DNA of 45,857 nucleotides from Coriobacteriia bacterium (GTDB lineage Bacteria; Actinomycetota; Coriobacteriia; WRKU01). Of this stretch, positions 7,210 to 16,775 are shown piece by piece (the stretch's first letter is position 1; every line of letters starts with the position of its first letter). Where the stretch lies: NCBI GenBank assembly GCA_009777935.1, contig WRKU01000013.1:1-45857 (forward strand), in the 5' to 3' direction. Below the pieces are notes generated by a model that worked only from the letters and a program-made list of their open reading frames with translations, made no database searches and was not told where the DNA came from. Both the position numbers and the translations under genes were made by a program.

Positions 7210-8391
7210 CTACTCATCCGTCGCACAGAACATCTTCTCATAGACGGGCGACATAGCCCGCAACCGCTCTACAACAGGAACGAGCGCGTCGACGAGCGCG
7301 TCACAGTCCTTTTCGGTCGTCCAGCGCCCCAACGAGATGCGGAGCGAGCCGTGCGCAATCTCCTGCGGCACGCCAATAGCGAGCAACACGTGACTCGCCG
7401 CCAGCGAACCCGAGCTACACGCACTGCCGGTACTCACTGAAAAACCGGCATTGTCCAGCTGTAATAACATCGCTTCACCTTCAACGCCATAGATGAGCAA
7501 CGGCGCGATATTGGGCAAACGCACACCCTCGCAGACGGTCGCCCGGGTGTTTTCAAGGCGCGTCGTCACCTGTTCGACGATACGGTCGCGTAAGGCAGCA
7601 AGACGCGGGCTTTCCTTGGAACGTTCGGCCTCGACGAGCTCGAGTGCCTGTGCAAAGCCCACCGCACCGGCGACGTTTTGCGTACCGCTTCGTTTGCGTG
7701 ACTCTTGACCGCCCCCCTTGATGAGGGGGTCAAAGCGCGTGCCGCGCCGCAGGTAGAGAGCGCCTATTCCGCGCGGGCCGTATATCTTGTGTGCCGAAAG
7801 CGAGAGCATATCAACGCCCAGTTCATCGACGTTGACTGCTATCTTGCCGAGTGCTTGAACGGCATCGGTATGCATCAACGCCCCGCCTTCGCGCGCAAGC
7901 GCTGCTATCGCGGCGATGTCGTTGACAGTGCCGATTTCGTTGTTCGCCATGATAATGGAAACGAGACGCGTATCGGGACGCATCGCCGCTGCCACATCCT
8001 CGGCGTGCACAAAGCCGTCTTTGCACGGCGCAACGAACGTCCCCTCGTGTCCTTGCTTGCCGAGCCATTCGACGACCTCAAGAACCGCCGGATGCTCATA
8101 TGCGCTCGTTATGATATGCGCACCGCCCTCAGGCGCAATACGCCATAAGGTCGAGAGGAGCGCGGCGTTATCGGCCTCGGTACCGCCGCTCGTAAAGACA
8201 ATCTCTTCGGGCTGAGCGCCGATCGCCGCAGCGATACTCTCGCGCGCCGTTTCAAGCGCACGAAACGCATCGCGCCCGATGGCGTGCAGCGAGTTCGGGT
8301 TGCCAAAATGTTCGGTCATATAAGGCGTCATCGCCTCAAATACCCGCGGGTCAAGCGGTGTTGTTGCCGCATAGTCAAAGTAGTGTGTCAT
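7210..8391 (-). CDS. iscS: Cysteine desulfurase (NifS/IscS family)
   Basis: PLP enzyme that takes sulfur from cysteine as an enzyme-bound persulfide and gives alanine. In the 393 residues: FDYAATTPLD at the N-terminus, the PLP-binding lysine K202 in SAHKIYG, and the persulfide cysteine C325 in STGSACSSGS. The loop around C325 is short, as in the NifS/IscS class rather than SufS. It lies 11 nt upstream of iscU and its ATG overlaps the rpe stop (ATGA). Confidence 0.95.
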   Translation of the reverse strand: MTHYFDYAATTPLDPRVFEAMTPYMTEHFGNPNSLHAIGRDAFRALETARESIAAAIGAQPEEIVFTSGGTEADNAALLSTLWRIAPEGGAHIITSAYEHPAVLEVVEWLGKQGHEGTFVAPCKDGFVHAEDVAAAMRPDTRLVSIIMANNEIGTVNDIAAIAALAREGGALMHTDAVQALGKIAVNVDELGVDMLSLSAHKIYGPRGIGALYLRRGTRFDPLIKGGGQESRKRSGTQNVAGAVGFAQALELVEAERSKESPRLAALRDRIVEQVTTRLENTRATVCEGVRLPNIAPLLIYGVEGEAMLLQLDNAGFSVSTGSACSSGSLAASHVLLAIGVPQEIAHGSLRISLGRWTTEKDCDALVDALVPVVERLRAMSPVYEKMFCATDE

Positions 8392-9107
8392 GCGCGCGCG
8401 CTCACCTTTTCAGCACGTGCTGCATCGATAGTCGCGCGCAGCTCACGTAGTTCGGCAACAGGGTCATCGGCACCAAAAATTGCGTTGCCGCTGACAAAAC
8501 ACGTCGCACCGGCGCGCGCCATCTCGACTGCCGTTTCCCGGTTAATGCCACCATCTACCTCGATGATGGGATCGACCCCATACGCACGACACATCTCACG
8601 AAGCTGGACACACTTATCGACGACTCGTGCGATGAACGTCTGTCCTCCAAAGCCGGGATTGACGCTCATAAGCATGACGAGGTCAACGTCTTCGATGACG
8701 TCTTCAATCATCGCAATTGGTGAAGCCGGATTGAGCACAACCCCAGCTATCACACCGGCATCTTTGATAATCTGAATAACGCGATGGAGATGTGTACAGG
8801 CTTCGGCGTGTACCGAGACGATTGCTGCCCCCGCTTTGATGTAGCGCTCGACGGTCTCGTCGGCGTTCGAAATCATGAGGTGCACATCGAGTGGAATGTC
8901 GGTCTGTGCGCACAGAGCCTCGATGACCGGCGGGCCAAACGTCAGGTTCGGGACAAAGTGGCCGTCCATCACATCGCAGTGGAGCAGGTCGGCGCCGGCC
9001 TCTTTCATCAGCGCAGCCTCCTCAGCCAAACGTGCAAAATCCGCGCTCAGAAGCGATGGGGATATCAGCGTTTTCGATGAATCGAGCTCTACCGTGCTCG
9101 CTCCCAT
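8388..9107 (-). CDS. rpe: Ribulose-phosphate 3-epimerase
   Basis: Interconverts ribulose 5-phosphate and xylulose 5-phosphate in the pentose phosphate pathway. The TIM-barrel product of 239 residues has SPSLLSADF (16-24), the metal ligands H43 and D45 in HCDVMDGHFVPN, H76 in DVHLMIS, the phosphate/active-site loop VNPGFGGQ (149-156) and D185 in VDGGI. Start ATG 9107 has GAGAGGGAAC upstream. It lies 12 nt after gpsA and is coupled to iscS by an ATGA overlap. Confidence 0.95.
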   Translation of the reverse strand: MGASTVELDSSKTLISPSLLSADFARLAEEAALMKEAGADLLHCDVMDGHFVPNLTFGPPVIEALCAQTDIPLDVHLMISNADETVERYIKAGAAIVSVHAEACTHLHRVIQIIKDAGVIAGVVLNPASPIAMIEDVIEDVDLVMLMSVNPGFGGQTFIARVVDKCVQLREMCRAYGVDPIIEVDGGINRETAVEMARAGATCFVSGNAIFGADDPVAELRELRATIDAARAEKVSARA

Positions 9108-9119
9108 GTGTTCCCTCTC

Positions 9120-10109
9120 CTACTCGCTCGTCTGCGGACGCATCATAAGCGCGTGCATGACCTCGCGTGCATCGGCACCTTCATATAGGATACTATAGAC
9201 CGCGCGCGTCAACGGAACCTCGACATCTTTTTCACACGCCAGCTCAGCGATAGAGCAGCATGCAACCGCGCCTTCGACGACCATCTGAGTACGCTCCTCA
9301 TAAGCAGAGAGCGAGCCGCCACGCCCCAGCTCCTCGCCCAGCCCGCGATTGCGCGAATGCTGCGAGGTACAGGTGACGATAAGGTCCCCCATACCGGCAA
9401 GACCCATGTAGGTGCGTGCGTCTGCTCCTGTCGCTTCACCGAGGCGCGCCATCTCGGCAAGCCCACGTGTCATGAGCGAGGCCTTTGTATTGTCGCCGAA
9501 TCCAAGCCCATCGAGGATGCCACAGGCAATCGCAATAACGTTTTTACCGGCACCGCAAAGCTCAACACCGATGAGATCATCGTTCGTATAGACACGGAAA
9601 AAGTCGCAGCCAAACAGGTCGGCAAAGAAGTGCGCGACATCCGGATCGTTGGCGGCCACCGTCGTAGCGCTTGGTACGCCACGCCCGACCTCCTCGGCGT
9701 GATTAGGCCCCGAAAGTGCGGCGATGCGCGTCGGGTTGCCGAGGACCTCGGCGAGGATATCGGTCATTAGATACGAAGTGCCGGACTCGATGCCCTTACT
9801 GAGGATGACGATTGGCGTGTCCTCGGCAACGTACGAGTGCATCGCCTCGGCCGTCGTGCGGACACCGATACTCGGCGTAACCATCACGATTGCATCGACA
9901 CCCTCAAGTACATACGCAAAGTCGATTGAGGCCGTCACGCGCTCAGAAAAAACGATGTCGGTAAGGTAGATGGGGTTTCGGTGCGTCGTCGTGATGCTCT
10001 CGGCAATCTCCGGTTCTCGCGCCCACATGCGTACCTCGTAGCCTTTCGTATCGAGCAACCACGCGATTGCGCTCCCCCACGAGCCACTTCCGATGACGGC
10101 GATCCTCAT
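9120..10109 (-). CDS. gpsA: NAD(P)-dependent glycerol-3-phosphate dehydrogenase
   Basis: Reduces dihydroxyacetone phosphate to sn-glycerol 3-phosphate for phospholipid synthesis. The 329-residue protein starts directly with the Rossmann motif (MRIAVIGSGSWGSAIA) and has SKGIES, the catalytic lysine in GAGKNVIAIA and the GLAGMGDLIVT and SRNRGLG motifs. ATG 10109 is chosen because GGAGGTCGCTC precedes it and it makes an ATGA overlap with plsY; an upstream extension would be antisense-like sequence inside plsY. Gene pairing with plsY joins the two consecutive steps that make and acylate glycerol 3-phosphate. Confidence 0.96.
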   Translation of the reverse strand: MRIAVIGSGSWGSAIAWLLDTKGYEVRMWAREPEIAESITTTHRNPIYLTDIVFSERVTASIDFAYVLEGVDAIVMVTPSIGVRTTAEAMHSYVAEDTPIVILSKGIESGTSYLMTDILAEVLGNPTRIAALSGPNHAEEVGRGVPSATTVAANDPDVAHFFADLFGCDFFRVYTNDDLIGVELCGAGKNVIAIACGILDGLGFGDNTKASLMTRGLAEMARLGEATGADARTYMGLAGMGDLIVTCTSQHSRNRGLGEELGRGGSLSAYEERTQMVVEGAVACCSIAELACEKDVEVPLTRAVYSILYEGADAREVMHALMMRPQTSE

Positions 10110-10753
10110 GAGCGACCTCCGAACGACAGCTTGTTTTCCTGCCCCTGCATGAGGCGTTGGATGTTCGTACGATGTAGCCACACCACGAGCAGTGCTGCAC
10201 CTACGCAGCAGACGATAAGCCCGGTCGAACGAATGGGCGTGAAGACGAACGCCCAGATAGGAAGCAGGCACGCTATCGTTATCGATGCAATCGATATATA
10301 CCGTGTGGTGAGACCAATAACGAACCAAATCCCCAGCTCAAGGAAGAAGAGGGGTGGCCAAATGGCGAGACATGCACCACCGGCAACGCCCACACCCTTA
10401 CCGCCGCGAAAACCAATCCAAGGACTATAGGCGTGACCCAACATAACCGCCAAGGTTGCGATGCCCACTGCCCACCACATAAGGTCACGATCAAACGTCG
10501 CCTGGGGCACGAGGAGCCAACGAGCCGCCCCGACCGCGCACCAGCCCTTGGCGATATCGAGCACGCCGACAGCAAGACCGGCACGTCCGCCCATCGCGCG
10601 CGCCGAGTTCGTCGCGCCCGCAGACCCCGAACCATGTTCGCGCGGGTCGATGCCATAGATGAACTTCCCCATGAGAAACGAGACCGGAATTGAGCCGAAT
10701 AAAAATGCGACAAGCGCGACGGCTCCGAACCTCAATATTAGCTCAACAGTCAT
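10106..10753 (-). CDS. plsY: Glycerol-3-phosphate acyltransferase PlsY
   Basis: Integral membrane enzyme that transfers an acyl group from acyl phosphate to glycerol 3-phosphate. The 215 residues form several hydrophobic helices with the family motifs FGSIPVSFLMGK near the N-terminus, HGSGSAGATNSAR, and GFRGGKGVG. The common GN in the second motif is GS here. ATG 10753 is preferred because AAGGGG lies 7 nt upstream; two in-frame ATG codons further up have no ribosome-binding site. Confidence 0.94.
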   Translation of the reverse strand: MTVELILRFGAVALVAFLFGSIPVSFLMGKFIYGIDPREHGSGSAGATNSARAMGGRAGLAVGVLDIAKGWCAVGAARWLLVPQATFDRDLMWWAVGIATLAVMLGHAYSPWIGFRGGKGVGVAGGACLAIWPPLFFLELGIWFVIGLTTRYISIASITIACLLPIWAFVFTPIRSTGLIVCCVGAALLVVWLHRTNIQRLMQGQENKLSFGGRS

Positions 10754-10800
10754 GCAAAACCCCTTCATTATTACGTGCAACGCTTTTTTGTGCGTTACCT

Positions 10801-10806
10801 ATCATA
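10801..10806 (-). promoter_or_regulatory. Possible internal promoter (-10) ahead of plsY
   Basis: The 74-nt gap between der and plsY is the longest spacer inside the 17-kb run. On the minus strand it contains TATGAT, one base from consensus, about 48 nt before the plsY start. Downstream is an imperfect GCAACGC/GCGTTAC inverted repeat (10777-10797). No good -35 was found. Confidence 0.3.
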
Positions 10807-10827
10807 CGCCCTCGTTGGGTCGTTCGC

Positions 10828-12141
10828 CTAGGCTTTTCGTTTGAATCGTAAGAAAATCGGTGTTCCCGTGAAGTCGAATCGTTCACGCAACCGATTCTCA
10901 AGATAGCGCGCAAACGTGTCGTCGATAAGATCGGGATGATTGGCAAAAAAGGTGAATCCCGGAGGGGTCGTGCGTGTCTGTGTCATGTAGTTGATGCGCA
11001 ATGTTCGGTTCTGTTTGCTCACCGTGTGGCCAAATTCGCGTAGCTCGGTCAGCACGCGGTTGAGTTGACTCGTTGAAATCTCACGACGATAGTTATTGTA
11101 GACTGTCGTGAACATAGTCCAGAGTTTATCGACCTTGCGCCCGCTCAACGCGCTTATACGCACAAACGGCGCCCAGCTTACAAAGGCAAGTCGGTCTTCG
11201 ACGCGTGCGATAAGCTGGTCGCGCTCGTAGTCATCGGTCATGAGATCCCACTTGTTGAGCGCGATAACCATCGCACAGCCACGCTCCTTCGCATAGTTTG
11301 CAATACGTTGGTCTTGATCGGTCAGGCCAACTTCAGAGTCGACGACAAGCAGGGCAACGTCACAGAGATCGATGGCACGCATAGCACGCACGAAGCCGTA
11401 GTATTCAACGTCCTCATTGATGACACCGAGGCGCCGCAGCCCTGCGGTATCGATAAAACGATAGAGCTGCCCGTCGCGCTCAACGGTCGAGTCGATAGCA
11501 TCGCGCGTCGTACCCGCAATCTCACTGACCATCGAGCGGTCGTAACCGATGAGCCGGTTAGTGAGCGAGGACTTTCCCGCATTCGGACGACCGATGACCG
11601 CTATCTTGATGGCACCGTCATCGGGCGCCGGTTCTATCCGGGGCAGGTCGCGCACGATCTCATCGAGCAGATCGCCGGTACCGTTACCGTGCGTCGCACT
11701 GACCGGCCATGGCGTGCCGAGCCCCAGATTCCAGAACTCATACGTCTCCGTCTCTGAGCCGGGCGTATCGACCTTGTTGACGGCCAGGAATATCGGCTTG
11801 TCGGCACGTTTGAGGAGACGCGCAATCTCCTCGTCGTCAGCGGTCAGGCCCACCTTGCCGTCGACGACAAGCACGATAGCATCGGCCTCGTGCGTGGCCA
11901 TCTCAGCCTGCACGCGAATACCGGCCTGAAACTCATCGGTGCTCGCCATCTCGATGCCGCCGGTATCGACGAGCAGAAAATGCGTGCCGCACCATTCGGC
12001 CTCGTGATAGCTGCGATCGCGTGTGACACCACGCTGTTCATGAACGATAGCATCCTCGCTCTGAGCGATGCGATTTATGAGCGTCGATTTGCCCACGTTG
12101 GGGCTGCCAACGACCGCGACGATAGGAAGATCGTTCGTCAT
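10828..12141 (-). CDS. der: Ribosome-assembly GTPase Der (EngA)
   Basis: Essential tandem GTPase for maturation of the 50S subunit. The 437 residues contain two complete G domains: GSPNVGKST (12-20) with DTGG and NKVD, and GRPNAGKSS with DTAG and NKWD, followed by a C-terminal KH-like domain. The fold and length are typical. It overlaps the upstream DUF512 gene by ATGA. Confidence 0.96.
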   Translation of the reverse strand: MTNDLPIVAVVGSPNVGKSTLINRIAQSEDAIVHEQRGVTRDRSYHEAEWCGTHFLLVDTGGIEMASTDEFQAGIRVQAEMATHEADAIVLVVDGKVGLTADDEEIARLLKRADKPIFLAVNKVDTPGSETETYEFWNLGLGTPWPVSATHGNGTGDLLDEIVRDLPRIEPAPDDGAIKIAVIGRPNAGKSSLTNRLIGYDRSMVSEIAGTTRDAIDSTVERDGQLYRFIDTAGLRRLGVINEDVEYYGFVRAMRAIDLCDVALLVVDSEVGLTDQDQRIANYAKERGCAMVIALNKWDLMTDDYERDQLIARVEDRLAFVSWAPFVRISALSGRKVDKLWTMFTTVYNNYRREISTSQLNRVLTELREFGHTVSKQNRTLRINYMTQTRTTPPGFTFFANHPDLIDDTFARYLENRLRERFDFTGTPIFLRFKRKA

Positions 12142-13379
12142 GCGGTGCTCGGTTCATCGCAGATGACTTCGGCTTCATCGGCGGTTTTGACAGCAGGTAC
12201 GGCAGCGGCCTGAGCGGCACGCAAGAGGCCGGCGGCATCGTCAGAGACGAACATGACCGATATGTCACCGGTAGCAAGCGTTGCAGCGATGTCTTCGGCG
12301 GTCTTGCCATCGAGCGTTAAGCCATCTGCGTTAAAGATTGCATCAGGGATAACGTACGTCGTCGGCAGCACGGGATGGACGGTGTCGTCTTCGGCGGTTC
12401 GCGCGATACGCTCGGCATCAAAGGATATGCCCGCGACAATATCGGTCGCCGTCAAGAGGCCGGTCACGCCTACATTGCCGCCGAGAAAATAGTTGCGTAT
12501 CGGCAGCAGACGCGCCTTTCCTCCGGCACGCAGGGCAGAGAGCGTACCAATCATCGTGTCGACGGTCAACTCACCAGTAAGCAGAGTCAACGCCTCGCTC
12601 TCATCCGGAATCGCCTCAAACGCAGCGGTCAATTCATCAAAGTGGAGGCGAATATCGTCAACGAACGCGTGGACAATACCGATACCGTTTTCGTACTGCG
12701 GGTAGCCGTCGTACCATTCGGTCGTCGGAAAAGGTGCCTGCGCGTAGATATAAAACTCATCGGCAAGATACACCCACGTCGTGCCTGTTTCATCACGGCT
12801 GGCAAATTGGTAACGTTGCACCTGCTCGATAACGTGCGCGGCAGCGATTGGGTCATTAAAGGAACACGGTGCCTCGCTCGATGCTGCTTCGGCGGTCCTC
12901 TCGCTATACTTCGTGTAGGCAACCGGCACGATACCGACGCTGAGCACCTGCGGGCGACGCTCGGCAAGATAGGCGAGCGTCTCATCGAGGACCTCACCGT
13001 CATTGATGCCGGGCACAAGCACGATACTCACATGTAGCTCGATGCCGGCCTCACAGAGCCGGTCAAACACGTCAAGCGTACGCAGAGCGTTAGAGCCGAG
13101 CAAGGCGGTGCGCACCGTCGGGTCGCTCGCATGAAACGACACGTAGAGCGGCGAGAGCTGCTGTGTGACGATGCGCTTAACATCAGCGCTACTCAGATTC
13201 GTAAGCGTGATAAAGGTGCCGTCTCGAAAGGACAGGCGATAGTCGTCGTCCTTGAGGTAGAGCGAGCTGCGCAGGTTCGACGGCAGCTGATCGATAAAAC
13301 AAAACGAGCAGGCATTCGCGCAGGTGCGCACGCCGCCACGTAGCCTCTCAGTAAGACGAGTGAGTGGATGATTGCTCAT
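12138..13379 (-). CDS. DUF512-family radical SAM-like Fe-S protein
   Basis: Function unknown; the family is widespread in Firmicutes, Actinobacteria and Cyanobacteria and often neighbours der. The 413-residue protein has a cysteine motif C-x3-C-x2-C within CANACSFCFIDQLP (residues 20-33), then RSSLYLKDDDYRLSF and GTFITLTNL, and the DUF512 region from about residue 190. Most relatives have a PDZ-like domain of about 70 residues before the cysteine motif; here only about 19 residues precede it, and the start codon overlaps the ispH stop (ATGA), so none can be hidden upstream. Substrate and partners cannot be inferred. Confidence 0.85.
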   Translation of the reverse strand: MSNHPLTRLTERLRGGVRTCANACSFCFIDQLPSNLRSSLYLKDDDYRLSFRDGTFITLTNLSSADVKRIVTQQLSPLYVSFHASDPTVRTALLGSNALRTLDVFDRLCEAGIELHVSIVLVPGINDGEVLDETLAYLAERRPQVLSVGIVPVAYTKYSERTAEAASSEAPCSFNDPIAAAHVIEQVQRYQFASRDETGTTWVYLADEFYIYAQAPFPTTEWYDGYPQYENGIGIVHAFVDDIRLHFDELTAAFEAIPDESEALTLLTGELTVDTMIGTLSALRAGGKARLLPIRNYFLGGNVGVTGLLTATDIVAGISFDAERIARTAEDDTVHPVLPTTYVIPDAIFNADGLTLDGKTAEDIAATLATGDISVMFVSDDAAGLLRAAQAAAVPAVKTADEAEVICDEPSTA

Positions 13380-14254
13380 CGAGACTCAGCTTCGTGTGCG
13401 CATCGCTCTTGAGGCGACGCCGGTGACATCTCTTCGATACGCGCGACGACGCCTGCCATCTGAGCACCCGGCGTGCTTGCGCCCGCCGTCACGCCCACCG
13501 TCTCAGCTCCTGCAAACCATGCGGGGTCGAGCTCCTCAGGTGTCTCAACGTGATACGTTCGTTCGTTAACGGCGCTGCATATTTGCGCCAGGCGCGTCGT
13601 GTTTCCACTGTTATGACCACCGACGACGACGACGACATCGACCTCCTCGGCAAGATCGTCGGCGGCGACCTGTCGCTTGGCCGTCGCGTCACAGATGGTA
13701 TTGCAGACGCGCAGCTCGCTGACACGCGGCAGAAGTGCGGCAACGACCTCTTCGAGCACGTCGATCATCTGTGTCGTCTGCACCACGACGCCCACGGTGC
13801 GCGTACCCAAACGTGGCGGTAGCTCATCGGCGCTCTGTACGACGAGTACGTGCTCGCCGGCGTGTGCGCGAATCGCCGAGACCTCGGGGTGGTCGGCCTC
13901 ACCGACGATGATGACAAAATAGCCCTCGGCGGCAAGTGTCTTGGCCGACTCCTGCGCCTTGCTCACATGTGGACACGTCGCGTCGACGACCTCAAGCCCG
14001 CGAGCCGTCGCATCGGTGATGACGTCGGGTATCACGCCGTGGCTCCGGATGATGAGCGTGCCGTCGACGACTTCATCGAGCGTCGCGGCCACCTGCACAC
14101 CTCGCCTCTCAAGCGCAGAGACCGCTTGCGGGTTATGGATAAGCGGGCCAAACGAGTGAACGGCGCCTGACTGCGTCGCTGCCTGCTCGGCGAGCTTGAG
14201 GGCGCGCTCGACGCCATAACAGACGCCGGCATAACGTGCGACCTTAACCTCCAT
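13376..14254 (-). CDS. ispH: 4-hydroxy-3-methylbut-2-enyl diphosphate reductase IspH
   Basis: Last step of the non-mevalonate isoprenoid pathway, producing IPP and DMAPP with a 4Fe-4S cluster. The 292 residues carry the three cluster cysteines in GVCYGVERAL, ATCPHVSKAQ and ICDATAKRQ, and the substrate histidine in GPLIHNP. ATG 14254 is chosen: GAGGAGG lies 9 nt upstream and the frame before it is inside plsC. Isoprenoid made here would supply the UbiA-type prenyltransferase at 44365. Confidence 0.95.
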   Translation of the reverse strand: MEVKVARYAGVCYGVERALKLAEQAATQSGAVHSFGPLIHNPQAVSALERRGVQVAATLDEVVDGTLIIRSHGVIPDVITDATARGLEVVDATCPHVSKAQESAKTLAAEGYFVIIVGEADHPEVSAIRAHAGEHVLVVQSADELPPRLGTRTVGVVVQTTQMIDVLEEVVAALLPRVSELRVCNTICDATAKRQVAADDLAEEVDVVVVVGGHNSGNTTRLAQICSAVNERTYHVETPEELDPAWFAGAETVGVTAGASTPGAQMAGVVARIEEMSPASPQERCAHEAESR

Positions 14255-14984
14255 GGGTGCGTGCCTCCTCGCCTTCATCTCGAAGCACCTGGATACGCGC
14301 CATCAGCTCGGCGGTCATCGCCGTAACCTTCTCCTTGCGCCCACCTTCAAACTCGTCGGGCGAAAGCGGCGCGCCAATCGTATAGATGACCTTGGGGAAC
14401 CGCGGAAGGCGTTTGCCGGGCACGAATATATTTTCGGTACCGGCAACGCCGATAGGCACGATAGGTGCACCGGTACGCTGCGCGAGAAAGGCCGCGCCAC
14501 CAAGCGCCTCCCCCATCGATTCCGTTGCGCCGACGCCATCGCGCACCCGCGTTCCCTCGGGAAAGATAGCGACCCACTCGCCATGGTTGAGCAGGTTCGT
14601 TGCCCGTGTAATCATCGTGCGGTCGGCACCCCCACGCGTCACCGGAAGCGCACCGAGCATGTCGAGAGCCCAGCCAATCCACGGCAAGCCGCATATGGTC
14701 GGCTTCTCATAGAGTTCAGACTTTGCCACGAAATGTGGATGCCGTGGCCACGGAGCAAGACGCGTACTCCACAAGATGATAGAGTCCATGATAGCAACAT
14801 GATTACAGGCAAGTATCGCCGCACCATTCGGCAGATGTTCGATGCCGCGTACCTTAACACGAAACATGAGGAGTATAATCCACGTGATGCCGTACTTGAC
14901 GAACCACGCAAACCCCCAACCCGGAGATTCAGGGCCGGAAAACGGCAGGCCGCGACGCTCTACGTGTGGTATTGGCCGTCGCAT
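14244..14984 (-). CDS. plsC: 1-acyl-sn-glycerol-3-phosphate acyltransferase (PlsC family)
   Basis: Acylates lysophosphatidic acid to phosphatidic acid at the membrane. The 246-residue protein has a hydrophobic segment (about 24-41), the catalytic NHVAIMD (H-x4-D) motif near residue 62, FPEGTR near 142 and the VPIGVAGTE region. Its ATG directly follows the dnaG stop codon (TAAATG). It overlaps ispH by 11 nt. Together with plsY and gpsA downstream it completes the route to phosphatidic acid. Confidence 0.93.
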   Translation of the reverse strand: MRRPIPHVERRGLPFSGPESPGWGFAWFVKYGITWIILLMFRVKVRGIEHLPNGAAILACNHVAIMDSIILWSTRLAPWPRHPHFVAKSELYEKPTICGLPWIGWALDMLGALPVTRGGADRTMITRATNLLNHGEWVAIFPEGTRVRDGVGATESMGEALGGAAFLAQRTGAPIVPIGVAGTENIFVPGKRLPRFPKVIYTIGAPLSPDEFEGGRKEKVTAMTAELMARIQVLRDEGEEARTHGG

Positions 14985-16775
14985 TTAGGCACCCCCCACT
15001 ACCGTACTTGTGCGAAGTTTTGCAATGGCAGCGGCCAGCTCAGCCTTGCGAGTCTCGTCGTTCTCCTGCCCCATCTCGAGGCGCAGGCGCGCGATCTCTT
15101 TTTCACGATGAGCATGCATCACCCGCTGGCTGACCTCACGCGTAAGCGCGTTGTCAGCATGAGTGGCCGCATCGAAGTCATAGGCTGCAAGTTTATTAAC
15201 GACGGCAGGGGCAAGCTCGGCCAATATCGTAGCGCCCATTGCCTCAGGCGGCGCGGCCGCAATTTTCTCAAAGAGCTCACACGCAACATCCGTATCAAGC
15301 ATCTCGACTGTCAAGCACTCGGAAAGGTTGCGGCGCGCCGCTGAGTTGGCAATCATCAGCCCCAGCACCTCGACCTCCATCGGTGTCAAAGCCACCGTCG
15401 TCTGTACCGGTGTGGCAACGGGGGTCTCGGCGGTCTCATGGCGTGGAAGCGTTCGCGCACTCTTGAGCGCAGACAATACCTGCTCAAGCGTCACGCGCGC
15501 GCCTGCGGCGACGAGAGAGTCAACGATGAGCTGAGCGTAGCCCGATGCGATGACCGACCCTTTAATGGGCGCGAGCACACTGACAGCGTCATCGATAGCG
15601 CGCTGCTGTTGTTCAAGGCGTGTGAGGTCATAGCGCGCAAGACGCCACGCGAGTACCTGTTCGATAAGAGGAGTGACCTCCGCAAGAAGCTTTTCGAAGG
15701 CGATGCGGCCGTCTTCGCTTGCCATCATGTCGGCTGGATCGCTGCCGGGCGGCAACACGAGCACATCGATCTCAACAGGGTTGCGTGCGTATTCGGGCGT
15801 AATTGCCGTGTCGATAAACTCGGTCGCGCGATCTGCGGCGCGCTTACCGGCCTCGTCGCCGTCAAAGACGTAGACGATACGCGAGGCAAAACGCGAGAGC
15901 AACTTGAGATGCCCCGCCGTCAACGAAGTGCCGAGCGTAGCAACGGCGTTGCGGTGTCCCGCGCTATGTAGCGCAATGACATCAGTATAGCCCTCGACGA
16001 CGAGCACCGTGCGCGAAGCAACGATATCGGACTTGGCAACGTTGAGGCCGTAGAGCTGCGTCTGCTTGCTGAAGATGGGCGTATCGCTCGTATTAATATA
16101 CTTGACCATCCCGTCGTCAAGCGCGCGACCGCCAAACGCAATGCAGCGGTTTTGCAGGTCAAAGATAGGAAACATCACCCGCGCATAGAATCGGTCGCGC
16201 GTCTCGCCGTCGTAGGAAACGGCAACGTTAGATGCGATGATTGCTTCGTGTTCATGCCCACGTTCACGCAGATACTTCAGGGTTTCGCCGCGCCCTGGTG
16301 CATAACCAAGCGTCCATTCGTGCGCAATCTCACTTCCGAAGTCACGCCCCGCAAGATAGGCACGTGCACGGACGGCATCGTTGTCGGGCGACGTGGTGAG
16401 CACATGGTGGTAGAACGTAGCGGCATCGGCACAGACCGCAAACACTTTGCTCCGGAGCCCCTTTGAGGCGCTACTCTCGATGAGTTCAAGTTCGATATTG
16501 GCACGATCGGCAAGTGTGCGTATCGTCTCGGGAAAGTCGAGGTTTTCCATACGCATGGTATACCCGACAACATCGCCACCTTCTCCACAGCCAAAGCAGT
16601 ACCACAGCCCTGCAGCAGGATCGACCTTAAACGAGGGCGTCTTTTCCTGGTGGAACGGACAACACCCCCAAAACAGACGGCCTTTCTGTTTGAGCACGAC
16701 ACGCTCAGAGACGAGCTGGACGATGTCGGTCGCTTCGCGGATGCGAGCTATGTCTTGTTCGCTAATCCTAGGCAC
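14985..16775 (-). CDS. dnaG: DNA primase DnaG
   Basis: Makes RNA primers at the replication fork. The 596 residues show the N-terminal CHC2 zinc finger (CCPFHQEKTPSF then WYCFGCGEGGD), the RNA polymerase core, the TOPRIM domain with VVEGYTDVI and FDGDEAGKRAA, and a C-terminal helicase-interacting region rich in Ala and Glu. GTG 16775 is chosen because GAGAGGG precedes it and the protein then begins with the conserved PRISEQDIARIRE; the longer frame would extend into dgt. It overlaps dgt by 8 nt. Confidence 0.94.
   Translation of the reverse strand: MPRISEQDIARIREATDIVQLVSERVVLKQKGRLFWGCCPFHQEKTPSFKVDPAAGLWYCFGCGEGGDVVGYTMRMENLDFPETIRTLADRANIELELIESSASKGLRSKVFAVCADAATFYHHVLTTSPDNDAVRARAYLAGRDFGSEIAHEWTLGYAPGRGETLKYLRERGHEHEAIIASNVAVSYDGETRDRFYARVMFPIFDLQNRCIAFGGRALDDGMVKYINTSDTPIFSKQTQLYGLNVAKSDIVASRTVLVVEGYTDVIALHSAGHRNAVATLGTSLTAGHLKLLSRFASRIVYVFDGDEAGKRAADRATEFIDTAITPEYARNPVEIDVLVLPPGSDPADMMASEDGRIAFEKLLAEVTPLIEQVLAWRLARYDLTRLEQQQRAIDDAVSVLAPIKGSVIASGYAQLIVDSLVAAGARVTLEQVLSALKSARTLPRHETAETPVATPVQTTVALTPMEVEVLGLMIANSAARRNLSECLTVEMLDTDVACELFEKIAAAPPEAMGATILAELAPAVVNKLAAYDFDAATHADNALTREVSQRVMHAHREKEIARLRLEMGQENDETRKAELAAAIAKLRTSTVVGGA

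Noticed and set aside
10110-10328. N-terminal extension of gpsA
   Set aside because: The added 73 residues lie inside plsY in another frame, and the Rossmann start plus Shine-Dalgarno fix ATG 10109.
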